Assembly (NCBI GenBank): GCA_964006375.1
Contig: OZ023265.1
Coordinates: 157,608,118 to 157,672,117 of the forward strand
DNA: 64,000 nt
Reading direction: 5' to 3'
Source: Tillus elongatus
Lineage: Eukaryota > Arthropoda > Insecta > Coleoptera > Cleridae
The notes beneath the pieces are model-generated. The model saw nothing but the letters and a program-made list of their open reading frames with translations. It did no database searches and was not told where the DNA came from. Within the stretch, counting starts at the first letter, position 1; each line of letters opens with the position of its first letter. A program made the position numbers and the translations under genes. This document shows positions 27,690 through 39,942 of this stretch, one piece after another.

Positions 27690-28512
27690 TGGGCCACTAT
27701 CAAGTTCTGTGTGTTCCTTACATAGTGGCAACTTGAAAACGAAACACACACGTTTTAGAGCACCTATGATTTTGTTTGAAACCACTTAAAGAGGTAAATT
27801 TTTCTTTCAAAGGGAAAGACTTTTGGGCCTATTTTCAACATCTCAGTATCAACCTTTAAGAGGTGGTGCATCCACCCGTAAAATCTTAAATGACAAGGGG
27901 GGGTCAAGTGGCATCATTTTAGAGCTGGTATAAATTTCTCTTCGACGGTGTCTAGTATTCAAAATTTGAACTAGTGGGTTCAGAGATTGACTTGTAAAAA
28001 CTGGAAAAGGTTTTATGTAATTTGCTCTCAATATCGTTTTGTTGATTGTTTTATGTAATTTTAACTTACGAAAAAGTGAGAGTTGATAATTTTTTTAATT
28101 GTTACTGATAGTAATTAAATATCTTCGTTCCGTTTATTGTTGCTTGTGCAGTTATTCAAGAAAAGGGTTTATTTTTATGCAAATAATAATCGATGTGCTA
28201 ATAAAACGATAAAATAGTTCATCGAAAGAACGTTTTGGAATAAGTGGCAAAATTAAAGGGGCCGAGTCTGTTTGTAATAAAAGGCCAAGCGCTAAAAGAA
28301 ATCAAGCGGTAGAAGTGGCGGTTCTTGGTGATTGCTTTGAACCCCAGGACGATTCCGAGGCAAGTGGCAAGTGAATTTGGTTTTGGACAAACCACCATCC
28401 AAAACATTTTGAAGCGTCTTAAATTCCACCCATACAAAATAGTCCATGTTGCACACGAACTGGATGAAGATGACTTTGACCGCCTTCACAACTTTTGTGA
28501 AGTATGTGTTTG
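27690..28512 (+). pseudogene. mariner-like transposase, 5' half
   Basis: N-terminal DNA-binding half. 28250-28370 reads KGAESVCNKRPSAKRNQAVE in one frame; 28345-28510 reads RTIPRQVASEFGFGQTTIQN, LKRLKFHPYKIVHV and ELDEDDFDRLHNFCE in another. That is the paired helix-turn-helix linker and the HPYK..ELxxDDFxRRxxFCE junction of mariner transposases. The DDE catalytic domain is absent; a SINE follows at once. Upstream, AACCTTTAAGAGGTGGTG near 27850 resembles the terminal repeat of the 39.5-kb mariner (AACCCCTTAAGGGTGGTG), so the 5' end may start near 27690. One frameshift or more. Confidence 0.75.
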
Positions 28513-28860
28513 TGTTTTTATTTCTTTAACGTCGGCCTATTTCCGCAATGATGGCCAATCACCGACGTCAGGGAGCAGTTTCACCTCACTATCCTGGAAA
28601 TTTTGCCGAACCCCTGCTTTTCTGTAAGGAGGGTAGGGATCTTTAACGTGCCCAACATCGCATGGACACGGGAGCGACGGCTTTATGCCTCTTCCGAAGG
28701 GTGGAACGTGCAGATATTTAACTTGCTCAAATACAATGCCAGGACCTCGGTTGATGCTAATTGTACAGTATATACTGAAAAAGTGAAAGGAGTACCCTGG
28801 AATCTAACTTAGTACCCTTCGGTTCAGAGGCACAAATTCTTACCACTGAATCACCCAGGT
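28513..28860 (-). mobile_element. tRNA-derived SINE, copy 2
   Basis: Minus strand starts ACCTGGGTGATTCAGTGG (A box) with a weakened B box (AGTTAGATTCC) near 28800, then the same body as copy 1 (TTCCACCCTTCGGAAG, CACGTTAAAGATCCC, GATAGTGAGGTGAAACTGC, GGTGATTGGCCAT). The A-rich 3' end AAAGAAATAAAAACAC abuts the mariner fragment, so it probably inserted there or marks its break. Confidence 0.85.
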
Positions 28861-28879
28861 TATACTTTATGAAGTAATA

Positions 28880-28995
28880 AGTGAACGAAATAATCAGAGT
28901 TAAAAAACAGAGATAACGATGGTATGACTTTTGGAAAAAATTTTCAAATAAGCGCGAAGTAGAGCCCCAAGAACACAAATCCAAGGTCCGTTTGA

Positions 28996-29080
<85 letters not shown>

Positions 29081-29095
29081 TATATAAACACATAA
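28880..29095 (+). repeat. TCE left block with TA core
   Basis: Forward left block without its hairpin (ATAAGCGCGAAGTAGAGCCC, AAATCCAAGGTCCG), TA core 28998-29075, then non-TCE sequence. Confidence 0.75.
28998..29075. repeat. (TA)n microsatellite
   Basis: About 78 bp of TA. Confidence 0.96.
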
Positions 29096-29216
29096 ACCAA
29101 GGTGGTCCAACAGTGCCGTCAAGTTCATTACCTCCTTTATTATTTAATAATAAAAAGATGTTGGAACAAAAGTTGCAAGCATTAACGTTAGTTACGAACG
29201 AAACTTATTTTTGCAT

Positions 29217-29600
29217 ATACAGGATGTTGCATAAGTTAGATATAACCCACACTTCACTTTTTTTTAAATGGTACACCCTGTATATTGTTTCATTTTTAAA
29301 TTCCTATTGTTTGGCCGATTCCTTCGGTGCGTCCTCGTTGTCGTCTATACAGAGTCATTCAAAACTTATGGTCACTGTTCATCAGAGGCACATTTGACGG
29401 CCTGTATCTTCATTAATATACCGGCATTCAGCGTGCAACATTCTAACATGCCAGAAACCTAAAAAGTGTTCTTTTTTTTAATTAATACAGAAAGAATTCC
29501 TTGAAAACAATATACAGGGTGAGTCAAAACACTACAGTCAAGTTTTATTGAGAAATTCAAATGGAACAGCCTGTATATTATGATCAATTTCGGGACATCA
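29217..29600. repeat. non-coding repeat with CAGGGTG/CCCTGTATA ends
   Basis: ATACAGGATGTTGCATAAG (29218) and ACACCCTGTATATTG (29271), then ATACAGGGTGAGTCAAAAC (29512) and AACAGCCTGTATATTATG (29567). Such ACAGGGTG/CACCCTGT termini are common in insect mariner-like non-autonomous elements. Two such units may be present; no coding sequence. Confidence 0.55.
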
Positions 29601-29689
29601 ACAAATGTCCTAATACTTGTAAATTTTGTGTGGAGCCAAAATTTACTCTGCCAGTAATAACATTATGTTTTTTCTCCCTTATAAACATG

Positions 29690-30756
<1,067 letters not shown>

Positions 30757-31230
30757 ATATACATAGATCTCATCCTTAGTGAATTTTGCATTTCACGGAA
30801 AATTCGGTAAAAAGCAGTTTTTATTAAAGTACGTTGTTTTCGAGACAGCAAATTAAAATATATCCTGTGTACATGTGAAATAAAATCCGTTGGCTAGCCT
30901 GTCTATTTCATTCGTATTTCACGAAGGGCCCTAATGATCTTTATCTCTGTTTCCGGTTGCTACAGCTACAGTTTTAAATCTCTCAGCGTTTTTAAATGAA
31001 GCTTTTTGCGATGAGCCTGAGCAAGCAGAAAGTGCTAGTTCTACTTTTTTTTTTGTCAGTTAGGTTCATTTCACAGAACTATTCTCTAGAGATTTAATTT
31101 AGCCGCATCTCACTTTTTTTAAGTGTCAGCACGTATAGAGTGGAAACTGATGTTTATACAAAATGTCCATCTAATGCTTTAAATTTAATAAGCATAAAAT
31201 GTACTGCGTAAAGACTGAAACCTGTGATGA
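30757..31230. other. unassigned stretch
   Basis: Apart from 30770-30850, which shares ACGGAAAATTCG and wording with 41665-41720, nothing recognised. Confidence 0.45.
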
Positions 31231-31305
31231 GCACTGATAAGTACAATTTGGAGAACCCAATTGATTACAATATATTTTCAGTCCTGACGATCGTTATAAA
31301 AAATA
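31231..31305 (-). mobile_element. PLE terminal remnant
   Basis: GAGAACCCAATTGATTACAA and CCTGACGATCGTTATAAAA match the flank of the hammerhead-like motif at 34.05 kb. The CTGATGA side has been lost, so no ribozyme is claimed here. Confidence 0.45.
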
Positions 31306-31502
31306 GAACTACTCTTTATAAGTTGATTCAGAGTCAACATCTAAACGCCTTTCGACACAACCCTAAGATTACTCAATTCGGGTAAAAACTGCAGCTGTTT
31401 CAGTGTTCGGATAAACAGCAGCGCCCCCAATAGTTATTATTTAAGATATGGAAAATCGACTTTGAACAAATATTTATAATAGTGTAGGTAAAGTTGTATA
31501 TC

Positions 31503-32102
31503 TTCTTCTTCGAGTGCCTTCTCCTATCGAAGATCGGCAACAATTTTGGCGAATTCATCTCTGTCTTGGGCCCTTTTCAGCAAAATGTTTGAACCCAAGT
31601 CTGTCCAATCTCGTATGTTCTTAAGCCAGGAGCACTTCCTGCGTCCCGGTCCAGGTCTACCTTCGATCTTACCCTCTATCATGAGTTGTATATATTAATA
31701 CCTATTCTGTCTCATTACATGACCGAGATATGCAGTTTTTCGCTTTTTTATGATTTTCATGAGTTCACGATCTCTGCCCATACGATGCAAAACCTCCAAA
31801 TTTGTGGTGTGAGCAGTCCAAGGAACTCGCAACATTCGTCGATACACTCACATTTCGAATGCCTCGAGTCTGTTTAGACCACCAGCCTTTAGCGTCCACG
31901 CCTCAACCTCATACAGAATAGTGGAATATATGTAGCACTTCACAAAATTGTATCTAATTTGTATACCAAGTGACCTATCGCTTTACGGGCTTCGCATTTT
32001 TAAGAAATTTGCCCTAGGAATTTAAATCCGAGCTCTGATCAGGATTCAGATCTTCGACGATCCAACTGCCCAAGTATTTAATCTTAGAGACCTTGGTTAT
32101 CT
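31503..32102 (-). pseudogene. LINE polymerase C-terminal fragment
   Basis: On the minus strand, in shifting frames: SKIKYLGSWIVEDLNPDQ, YGVDAKGW-like, FEMRVYRRMLRVPW-type wording, NLEVLHRMGRDRELMKIIKK, AYLGHVMR, IEGKIEGRPGPGRRKCSW, LKNIRDWTDLGSN and DRDEFAKIVADLR. This is the thumb and connector of a family common in insect genomes, with the LGHVMR and GRRxxSWLxNIRxW signatures. No palm motifs. It abuts a mariner fragment at 32103. Clade uncertain. Confidence 0.8.
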
Positions 32103-32608
32103 ATGTCACGCTAGTGGCGGAAATTATGGCGGTTGACTTGGCTATCCAGTTGGAACGTAGATTGATCGGAAAAACAGATTGAGTACAAAAAGGTTGGATT
32201 CCTTCTGACACGATCGCTCGTTTCTTCACAGAACTCTTCATTAAGTTCCTGTACAAAATTAATTGTGTATGGGTGATACTTATCACTTTTTAAGATTCGC
32301 CGGCAACTAGCTACAGAAATTGCTGACGTACTTGCGAGTGTCCTGAGACTCAAATTTGGTTCCATTGCGATGTGACCCAGCACAGCTGCTTGATTACCCT
32401 CATTACGTACGATCTGTTCACCTTGATGCTTTCTGTTTGCAACCGATCCATTTTCCCAAAATGTATGCATTAAATCCAGGACCTACCAATGCGATATGTT
32501 TTTCTCAGGATGACGATCATTAAAAATATATGCTGCCTGTCGTGCATAGTTTTCGTTCTTGTAAAGAAAACCAATTGTTTCCACTTTTTCAGCAATTGTA
32601 TGTACCAT
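32103..32608 (-). pseudogene. mariner-like transposase, N-terminal half
   Basis: Start codon at 32606-32608. Reads MVHTIAEKVETIGFLYKNEN, then RQAAYIFNDRHPEKNISH, a stop, DLMHTFWENGSVANRKHQGE, then LKSDKYHPY and ELNEEFCEET, and finally ICFSDQSTFQLDSQVNRHNF. The HTH pair and the first DDE aspartate region (FSD) are present. An in-frame stop lies near 32485 and a short deletion removes part of the DDFxRRxxFCE junction. The rest of the catalytic domain is missing; sequence switches to LINE at 32102. Same family as the copy at 48.1-49.2 kb. Confidence 0.85.
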
Positions 32609-32734
32609 TTTCACGAATTGGAATTCACTTGACTTTGTGATGATTTCGCGGGATATTTACTTAAAGTAAAACAGGTGACAAAGTTAAATTGATCAACTTT
32701 ATTAAGAGATAAACGAAAAATCATTAAATAATAT

Positions 32735-33122
32735 TATTTTGGCAGGAAAATGTTAAAAAATTCCGTGAGATAACGCCTGAAATGCTTCTAAATATTCGTG
32801 CAGAAGTGAAGCAACGATTTTATAATTGTATAGTGGAGGAAAAGAATCAGAACATTTAAATTAATAGCATTCTTTCATTTATTGATATCTTGTCTTATGC
32901 TTTAACTGGCGGTTTTATTGCCATATCCAAACCAAAATTTAAAAAGTGTTTTGTTGCCGTGAGCAGAATTCAGAAGGATTTAAAATAGATAGGTTCAAAG
33001 ATATCAAAACTTCCGCCATCATGTGTCCCCCTTGAAAACAAAGTTTACGTGTCCCAGATTTTTTCTTTCTTTTTAATGCTAATGTTTTCCAGGTGGGGAG
33101 TTTTAATTGGCACAACCTGTAT
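32735..33122 (+). pseudogene. mariner-like transposase C-terminus and 3' terminal repeat
   Basis: 32740-32859 reads FREITPEMLLNIRAEVKQRF, YNCIVEEKNQNI and a stop, the last 40 residues of a mariner transposase. The 3' untranslated part matches that of the 48.1-49.2 kb copy. It ends with CAAGGGGGACAC-type sequence (complement, near 33030) and AATTGGCACAACCTGTATA at 33104-33122. It is in opposite orientation to the N-terminal half 130 bp to the left. Confidence 0.8.
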
Positions 33123-33290
33123 AATTGATGCTTCATATTAATTACAGCCTTCAAAGACCTCAAAACTTACGCCATCATGTGTCCCCTTTGAAAACAAAGT
33201 TTACGTGTCTTGGGGTTTTTTCATTTTTTTTAATTCCAATATTTCCCAGGTGTGAAGTTTTAATTGGCACACCTGTATAATTGATGTTTT
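32990..33290. repeat. duplicated mariner terminal repeat
   Basis: Two direct copies (about 32996-33142 and 33150-33300) share CATCATGTGTCCCC, TTGAAAACAAAGTTTACGTG, GTTTTAATTGGCACA, CCTGTATAATTGATG and TATTAATTACAGC. Confidence 0.85.
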
Positions 33291-33300
33291 ATATTAATTA

Positions 33301-33994
33301 CAGCATTCTTAAATAATGAGTTTCTTCATTACCATATTTAACACTCTTTAAAGAGTTTGTTTATTACCAAGTTTCAACAATGTCTTTAAATTTGAGAGAA
33401 TTTACATTAAATCATAAATGAGGACCTTTAGAGGGGCACATCTTTCAGATAGATCAGTCTGTATAATATTTGCACCACAAAGACACAACACTCACATCAG
33501 ATGAAGATCTTATTGATCTCAGCACATGTAAGTAAGCGTTAGTGTAAGCAAATCAAACTAGATTATGTAGTAAATTGAGTTTCGATAGCGCTCTCAGCCG
33601 GATTTGCATTCCAACATTTACATTCTCTATGACGTCAGATGTTGGTTCTGAGAGACCTCCACGTATACTAGTAGAAAATAGATTTCCTATTTGCTACTAG
33701 CCAAATATTTACTTAATCATTGAGGCTGATATCTTTTTAAACCAAGAGATGGCAAAGTTAAGCGAAACTAGAGTGAAATGATCCAATCACATTTTAGCGT
33801 GACTTTGAATTTAAAAAAAAAACCTAAACAGATATTTTAGCCATTTAGCAGTTGTATTTATCAGATCGTTGCCAAGCGTTTAAGAACATACATATTTTAA
33901 TGCTAGAATCGGATTTCAACCCCCTTAATTTAGCCCTTTCGGTTAGGTCATATAAATCACATCACATACTCTAAGCTTGCAACAGGTCTGATAT
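33301..33994. other. unassigned stretch
   Basis: No ORF above background and no repeat match seen. Confidence 0.5.
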
Positions 33995-34110
33995 ATCCCG
34001 TCAAGTACACTTTGAGAACCCAAATCACCACAACACATTTTAAAAAAGACCTGACGATCGTTTTACTAACCAAGTTAACGTCATCAGAGGATTAAAAATT
34101 CTAACTATTT
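33995..34110 (-). mobile_element. PLE terminal remnant
   Basis: TCAAGTACACTTTGAGAACC and ATCACCACAACACATTTT lead into the hammerhead-like motif; equivalents flank the motifs at 0.5, 9.9, 31.3 and 56.7 kb. Confidence 0.5.
34049..34090 (-). ncRNA. hammerhead-ribozyme-like motif
   Basis: Minus strand: CCTCTGATGACGTTAACTTG, then GTTAGTAAAACGATCGTCAGG in two parts (GTTAGTAAAACG, ATCGTCAGG). CTGATGA is exact and GTTAAC/GTTAGT can form helix II, but GAAAC has become TAAAAC. Confidence 0.45.
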
Positions 34111-35060
<950 letters not shown>

Positions 35061-35548
35061 TAATTTAAAACACTCCTAATTCACTCTCTGAAATTTTCAC
35101 TTCCCTTCTAAATTTTCTCTGATTGGATAACGAAAAGAAAACCCTTGACATTATTGTCGCGCGGGTACTTCTCGGCCTCGGGGCTGCCGAGCTTCCACTA
35201 GCTTTTTAGACACGTATTTTCTACTTCACATATTAAATTCCGCGTTTGCACTTTTCTATGTGCAAACTCAGTGACTCCCTTAGAGGTTACCAACTTGTCC
35301 TATCATCCACGGTGCGGTTTTGAGTTACACCATGCATTAAAATGACCGTTGTACCGCGCACTTTTGCTTGGTAAGGTGTTTTAATTACACATAAATACAC
35401 TCAATTTCCGTATTTTTGCAGCCTACATATTTTATGAATTTTATGACGGATAAAATTTACGATCATTTAATTACTTGTAGCGATTTTTCCTAAACTTTTC
35501 TGAGATCAACTCCAGTAATTTACTTACATCTTCTATGAACATTTATGT
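35061..35548. other. unassigned stretch
   Basis: May be upstream PLE polymerase in decay; no motif could be fixed. Locally less AT-rich around 35155-35200. Confidence 0.4.
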
Positions 35549-36103
35549 ATGGAGAAATATCATAAAACTAGATACTTAAACGGTAAGCACCTTGCTTACA
35601 TGGCATCGAAGCCTGAATCCGATGAGCCACCCAAAAAGTTCACTGTATTTCCTTTCTATCATTTTCTTACAAAAGGGTTAAAGAAAATATTCAAAGATAG
35701 CGATTTGAGAGATGACAATTTGAGGAACCTTTTGGGTGGGCCAAAGGATACTATTGATTTCCGCAAAAATCGGACATTTATCAAATATCTTGTAATTATT
35801 AGGCAAACGCGGAGATCTATAACAACAAGATTCAAAGAGCACATAGCTCATTTTAGACTCAGTAGAGCAGAAAAATCTAGCGTTGCCCAACATATGATTG
35901 ACTCGGCACTTAAGGTAGGGGATAGTTATCTTAAGTCGTTGAAGGCAACCACGGATTATCGCAAGTTAGATGCTTTGGAAAGTTTGGAAATCCGCAAGGT
36001 GAATCCACAGAATTTGATGAAGTCAGACATGGGTTCGGTCAATTCAGAACTTTTTGAAATAGCACGAAATAATCCATGGTTGCTTTCAACATCGGCATAT
36101 TAG
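35549..36103 (+). pseudogene. PLE polymerase end and endonuclease, 184-codon frame
   Basis: Open over 184 codons. Residues 1-85 are a PLE-type polymerase tail (no catalytic motif). Residues 85-150 are endonuclease: IIRQTRRSITTRFKEHIAHF, SVAQHMIDSALKVGD and LDALESLEIRK. The R-x-x-x-x-x-RFKEH helix and the final LE-SLEI with catalytic-type Glu are present, but the GIY strand and most of YIG are gone (the frame passes straight from FIKYLV to IIRQT), so a deletion of about 20 residues is likely. It differs from the reverse PLE at 34.5 kb in sequence. Minisatellite and hammerhead-like motif follow on the same strand. Confidence 0.75.
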
Positions 36104-36105
36104 TA

Positions 36106-36318
36106 GTCCTTGAATTGCGTCACCAGGTGTTACGTCATCCAGTGTTGCATCATCCGGCGTTACATCATCCGGTACTGCGTCATCTGATATTGCATCATCC
36201 TGTATTTCATCATACGGTACTGGGGTATGTGATATTGCATCATCCTGTATTTAAACATATGGTCTTGCATCATCCGGTATTGCATCATCATCCGGTATTG
36301 TGTCATCGCGCTTGCATA
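36106..36318 (+). repeat. minisatellite, ~15-bp unit, in PLE 3' region
   Basis: About 13 irregular copies of a GTATTGCATCATCCG-like unit (GTTGCATCATCCGGC, GTATTTCATCATACG, GTCTTGCATCATCCG). A short remnant of the same repeat (CTATTGCATCATCG) occurs at 58155-58175 beside another copy of this PLE tail. Confidence 0.9.
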
Positions 36319-36378
36319 ATTTTTAGTGCATAGTTTAGGTATATAAATAGGATAATTTTGCCCAAACAGTTAGTTCAG

Positions 36379-36440
36379 CGACAGCTACAGATGAAGACAA
36401 CTTCGACTTTGAAATACGTATCTAGCGCATAAATATCTGT
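36379..36440 (+). ncRNA. hammerhead-ribozyme-like motif
   Basis: ACAGATGAAGACAACTTCGA then CTTTGAAATACGTATCTAGC. First box is CAGATGA (one change from CTGATGA), GAAA is intact, and the GACAACTTCGACTTT helix II is weakened. The homologous copy at 60.25 kb is better preserved. TATATAAATAGGATAATTTT upstream is shared by both. Confidence 0.5.
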
Positions 36441-36577
36441 TATTTTTGTGGTTTTTGGGATGTTTCTGCTTTTCGTTTGGTTTCTCAAAGTGTACGTTTC
36501 ACTGACCTCTTAAACCAATTTGTCTTATGTTGAAAACATCTGATCAAATTGTGTATGTAGTTAGTCTATTACCATAA

Positions 36578-36665
36578 GCGCCTCCGTGGCTGTGCGGGAT
36601 AGTCGATTTAGACTTTCCAATAAGGACAAGGGGGACGAAGGTTCGAGACTCACCGGCGGCGGATG
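36578..36665 (+). repeat. tRNA-like sequence, probably a SINE head or tRNA pseudogene
   Basis: GCGCCTCCGTGGCTGTGCGG resembles the tRNA 5' half with A box; GAAGGTTCGAGACTCACCGG (36637-36656) carries a good B box. The anticodon arm does not fold well by eye, so a functional tRNA is unlikely. No SINE body shared with copies 1 and 2. Confidence 0.5.
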
Positions 36666-36720
36666 ATTTTTTAAATAACTGTCGTCGTTGATATCGTTCT
36701 TTTATTACCATCAATGTTAC

Positions 36721-37232
<512 letters not shown>

Positions 37233-37879
37233 ATCATAAGTATGTGGTTGCTGTTGGTTAGTTAATGCTTCTATTATTGTCATTGACTCATGAAATTCAT
37301 TTTTAAGTTTCAGAGAAATGTCAATAATACTGAATTCAATGATTGTTAATCATTGGAAGCATTTACGATTATATATAACCCTATTGTAATTTATTATCAT
37401 TTATCACCTCTGTAGTATAATTATTTTTTTCCTCACAACTCGCAGCGTTTTTAGTCAATTGTTGTTATTAATAGTCAATAGTTTCTTTCCGAATACACAC
37501 AGCTTTCATTGACTTCTGCTTCTGCCGCTGTTACAGTCCTTTTATTTAGAGGTAGAGTTGTAGTTGTAACCACTCATACAAACAGTGTTTTTTAACCACG
37601 TGGCTGGGGGACTGACCGAATTCATTCCCAGTTGCTGTTGATTTACTCATATTCTCTTAATATGTTTGAAGATGTGGTGTCTACTTCATTCCAAGTCACT
37701 ATTAACCGACTATTTAAGAAATAAAATAAGTAAATTAAATCAATTGTCATAAAATATGTAGTGTATTAAGACAAGGGAAAAAGAAATAAAACATATATAA
37801 CTGTGCACATTTTGATTATATTTTAGGGTGCTTGAGAGAGGTATTGTCACAGCATAATATCTTATTAAAGTTCATTTGT

Positions 37880-37899
37880 AAATAGGTTTAATTTTTATA

Positions 37900-37987
<88 letters not shown>

Positions 37988-38440
37988 AACTCAAAAAATA
38001 ATTAACCAATTTTGATGAAACTTGGCAAGTGCCTGTCTTTTATTAATGGCTTGGATGAGTTCGTTATCCAGAAAAATAAGACGGGGTTTTCCGGCAAAAT
38101 TTTGAGTTTTCTTTCGAAAAATTTTTTTTTCTCCGAAAGTAACAAAGGTGTTTCAATGAAATTTACTATATATGTTGCCTCAACCTTACTACGTACCAAA
38201 ATTCAACTTTATAAGTTTAGAGAAAATTGAGTTATTCAAATTTTTAATTTTCTTTCGAAAAAAATTTTTTTCTCCGAAAATTACAAAGTTATTTTAATGA
38301 AATTTTGTGGATATATTGCCTTAGGAAAAACCTTACTAAGTATTGAAATTAAACTCTCTAAGTTTATAGAAAATTGAGTTCTTTAAATTTGAAGCATTTA
38401 ATAAAAATTCACTACCATAACGCACTTGCTGCGTCCCGAG
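37880..38440 (+). repeat. TCE subfamily 2, with duplicated right block
   Basis: Short left side (AATTTTTATAAGTTTATATA), TA core, GATAACTC, right block, then the segment at 38104-38236 repeated at 38245-38385 (TTTTCTTTCGAAAAA, TCCGAAA-TTACAAAG). Ends in the last 40 bp of the 3' module (CCATAACGCACTTGCTGCGT, 38415-38434). Confidence 0.85.
37904..37984. repeat. (TA)n microsatellite
   Basis: About 81 bp of TA. Confidence 0.96.
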
Positions 38441-39453
38441 TTTTTCTTAATTCTTATCAACTATTTTTTCATCATGCATCAACTTTGTAAGATCACTTTT
38501 GACAAATACTCGTAAATCTTTTTCTTGGTTTCTCGAAATCACCATTTCGTCGACCTGATTAAGCTTTACTTAAGCTCAGAGACAAAAATATTCGTCACCT
38601 TACAGTTACCAATTTGTTTTAAAATTTAAATGGATCTGCTTGAAAAACACCGAGCTTTGTACTTTTCTGTGTCCAGTGGCAAACAAGGTAGATTTAACAC
38701 ATTAGTTCACAAATATTACAAAAAAAAAACCTTGCATAATACACCGTTTGCTGGCCTAAACGCTTTTTATGTTACACCCTGTCAGACCCACTCACACAAT
38801 CTATCGAATATTTTAATATTGTTTTAAGCCAAGTAACTCTAAAATTTCAGGAATCATATAAATGCCTGGGAAAGCCCGTATTTTATTTTATGACATATCT
38901 ATTTGTAACAAGCGGACGAGAATAGCGTTATTAAGCACAATTTCATGGCATCCTTAATAAAGTAATATTTGAGCTTTATTATAAAACACCCGTTCCTTCT
39001 ATGCCATTGTAGATCCATCCCGATTTCATTATATATATTTTATGAATGGAAAGATTCTGCCTTTGCTAGGTTATAACGGGGATATTAATACTTGAGGACC
39101 AATTCTATGGAGAGTTTTGCCGAGGTATTTAAATTTTAATTTCTCAGCTTGGTCGTAATCCATTGTGAGGCGTCCTGGCTTCCATTATGTAGTCCTTGTG
39201 AGCTTTTGACTTTTAAGATCAACTTCTTTAAGCTTCGCGTAATTTCGTCTTAGATCTTGACCTGGAGATATTTCTGAGCTCATTTAAATATTATCACTTA
39301 TTTATACCTGCTTTAAGATATACCATGTTAATTACCTAAACATAGGGTAAATTTAGCGAAAAGGGAGATTTGATTTATAGGGTACAGATAGCGCTGATCG
39401 TTTATTTCTAGTGATAACACTTCACGGTCTTCATGCTGGAAACAGCATACATA
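38441..39453. other. unassigned stretch
   Basis: No firm feature. On the minus strand near 39090-39200 the wording KFKYLGKTLHRIGPQVLI hints at a LINE polymerase scrap, too short to call. Confidence 0.4.
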
Positions 39454-39735
39454 TAGGGTTGCGCATTGAAAACGAAATAGACCGATTTGCGTCCAGAGAA
39501 TATTTTTTTAAGAAACGCTGAAACACGTCAATTTTAATATTGAGGGGGACCTGTTTTGACACAAAACTCAACTTTGTCACATCAACCCCTTAAGGGTGGT
39601 GATAACTACCCTTATATTTTAAATAGGGAACATGGTTCGACTGTTACATCATTTGAAAGCTCTTTCTTTACTGAATTCAGGGCAAAAAATTTTTTGGAAG
39701 TTTTATCAACTCGTTTAAAAGTTATTCACAGTTGA
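39454..39735. repeat. left terminal inverted repeat of the mariner
   Basis: Complementary to 41270-41551 over about 280 bp with scattered changes, far longer than the usual 30-bp mariner ends. Confidence 0.85.
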
Positions 39736-39747
39736 ACATGCAAAAAC

Positions 39748-39853
39748 GCATTTCACTCTTTCGGATAAGAAATGTGCTTATAGTCAATGTTTTGTTGGTT
39801 TGTAAACAAAAAATTGACTATCAGAACATTTCTTATCGGAATGAGAGAAATGC
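39748..39853. repeat. hairpin 1 in mariner leader
   Basis: GCATTTCACTCTTTCGGATA pairs with TATCGGAATGAGAGAAATGC, continuing inward through TTGACTAT; arms of about 49 bp, several mismatches, short loop. Confidence 0.8.
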
Positions 39854-39888
39854 GGTTTATTATTTCAGTGTATCATTCGGTTTGATAC

Positions 39889-39940
39889 TGAAATTAATTT
39901 TCGGTAGTACTATCAATAGTACTACCAAAAATTAATTTCA
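39889..39940. repeat. hairpin 2 directly before the transposase start
   Basis: TGAAATTAATTTTCGGTAGT pairs with ACTACCAAAAATTAATTTCA; the right arm ends 2 bp before the ATG at 39943. Confidence 0.88.
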
Positions 39941-39942
39941 CA

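Noticed and set aside
36106..36318. CRISPR-like array
   Set aside because: Units are about 15 bp, adjoining and imperfect, without spacers, in a eukaryotic context.
36578..36665. Functional tRNA gene
   Set aside because: A and B boxes are present but the anticodon arm and acceptor pairing do not close by eye, so a SINE head or pseudogene is more likely.
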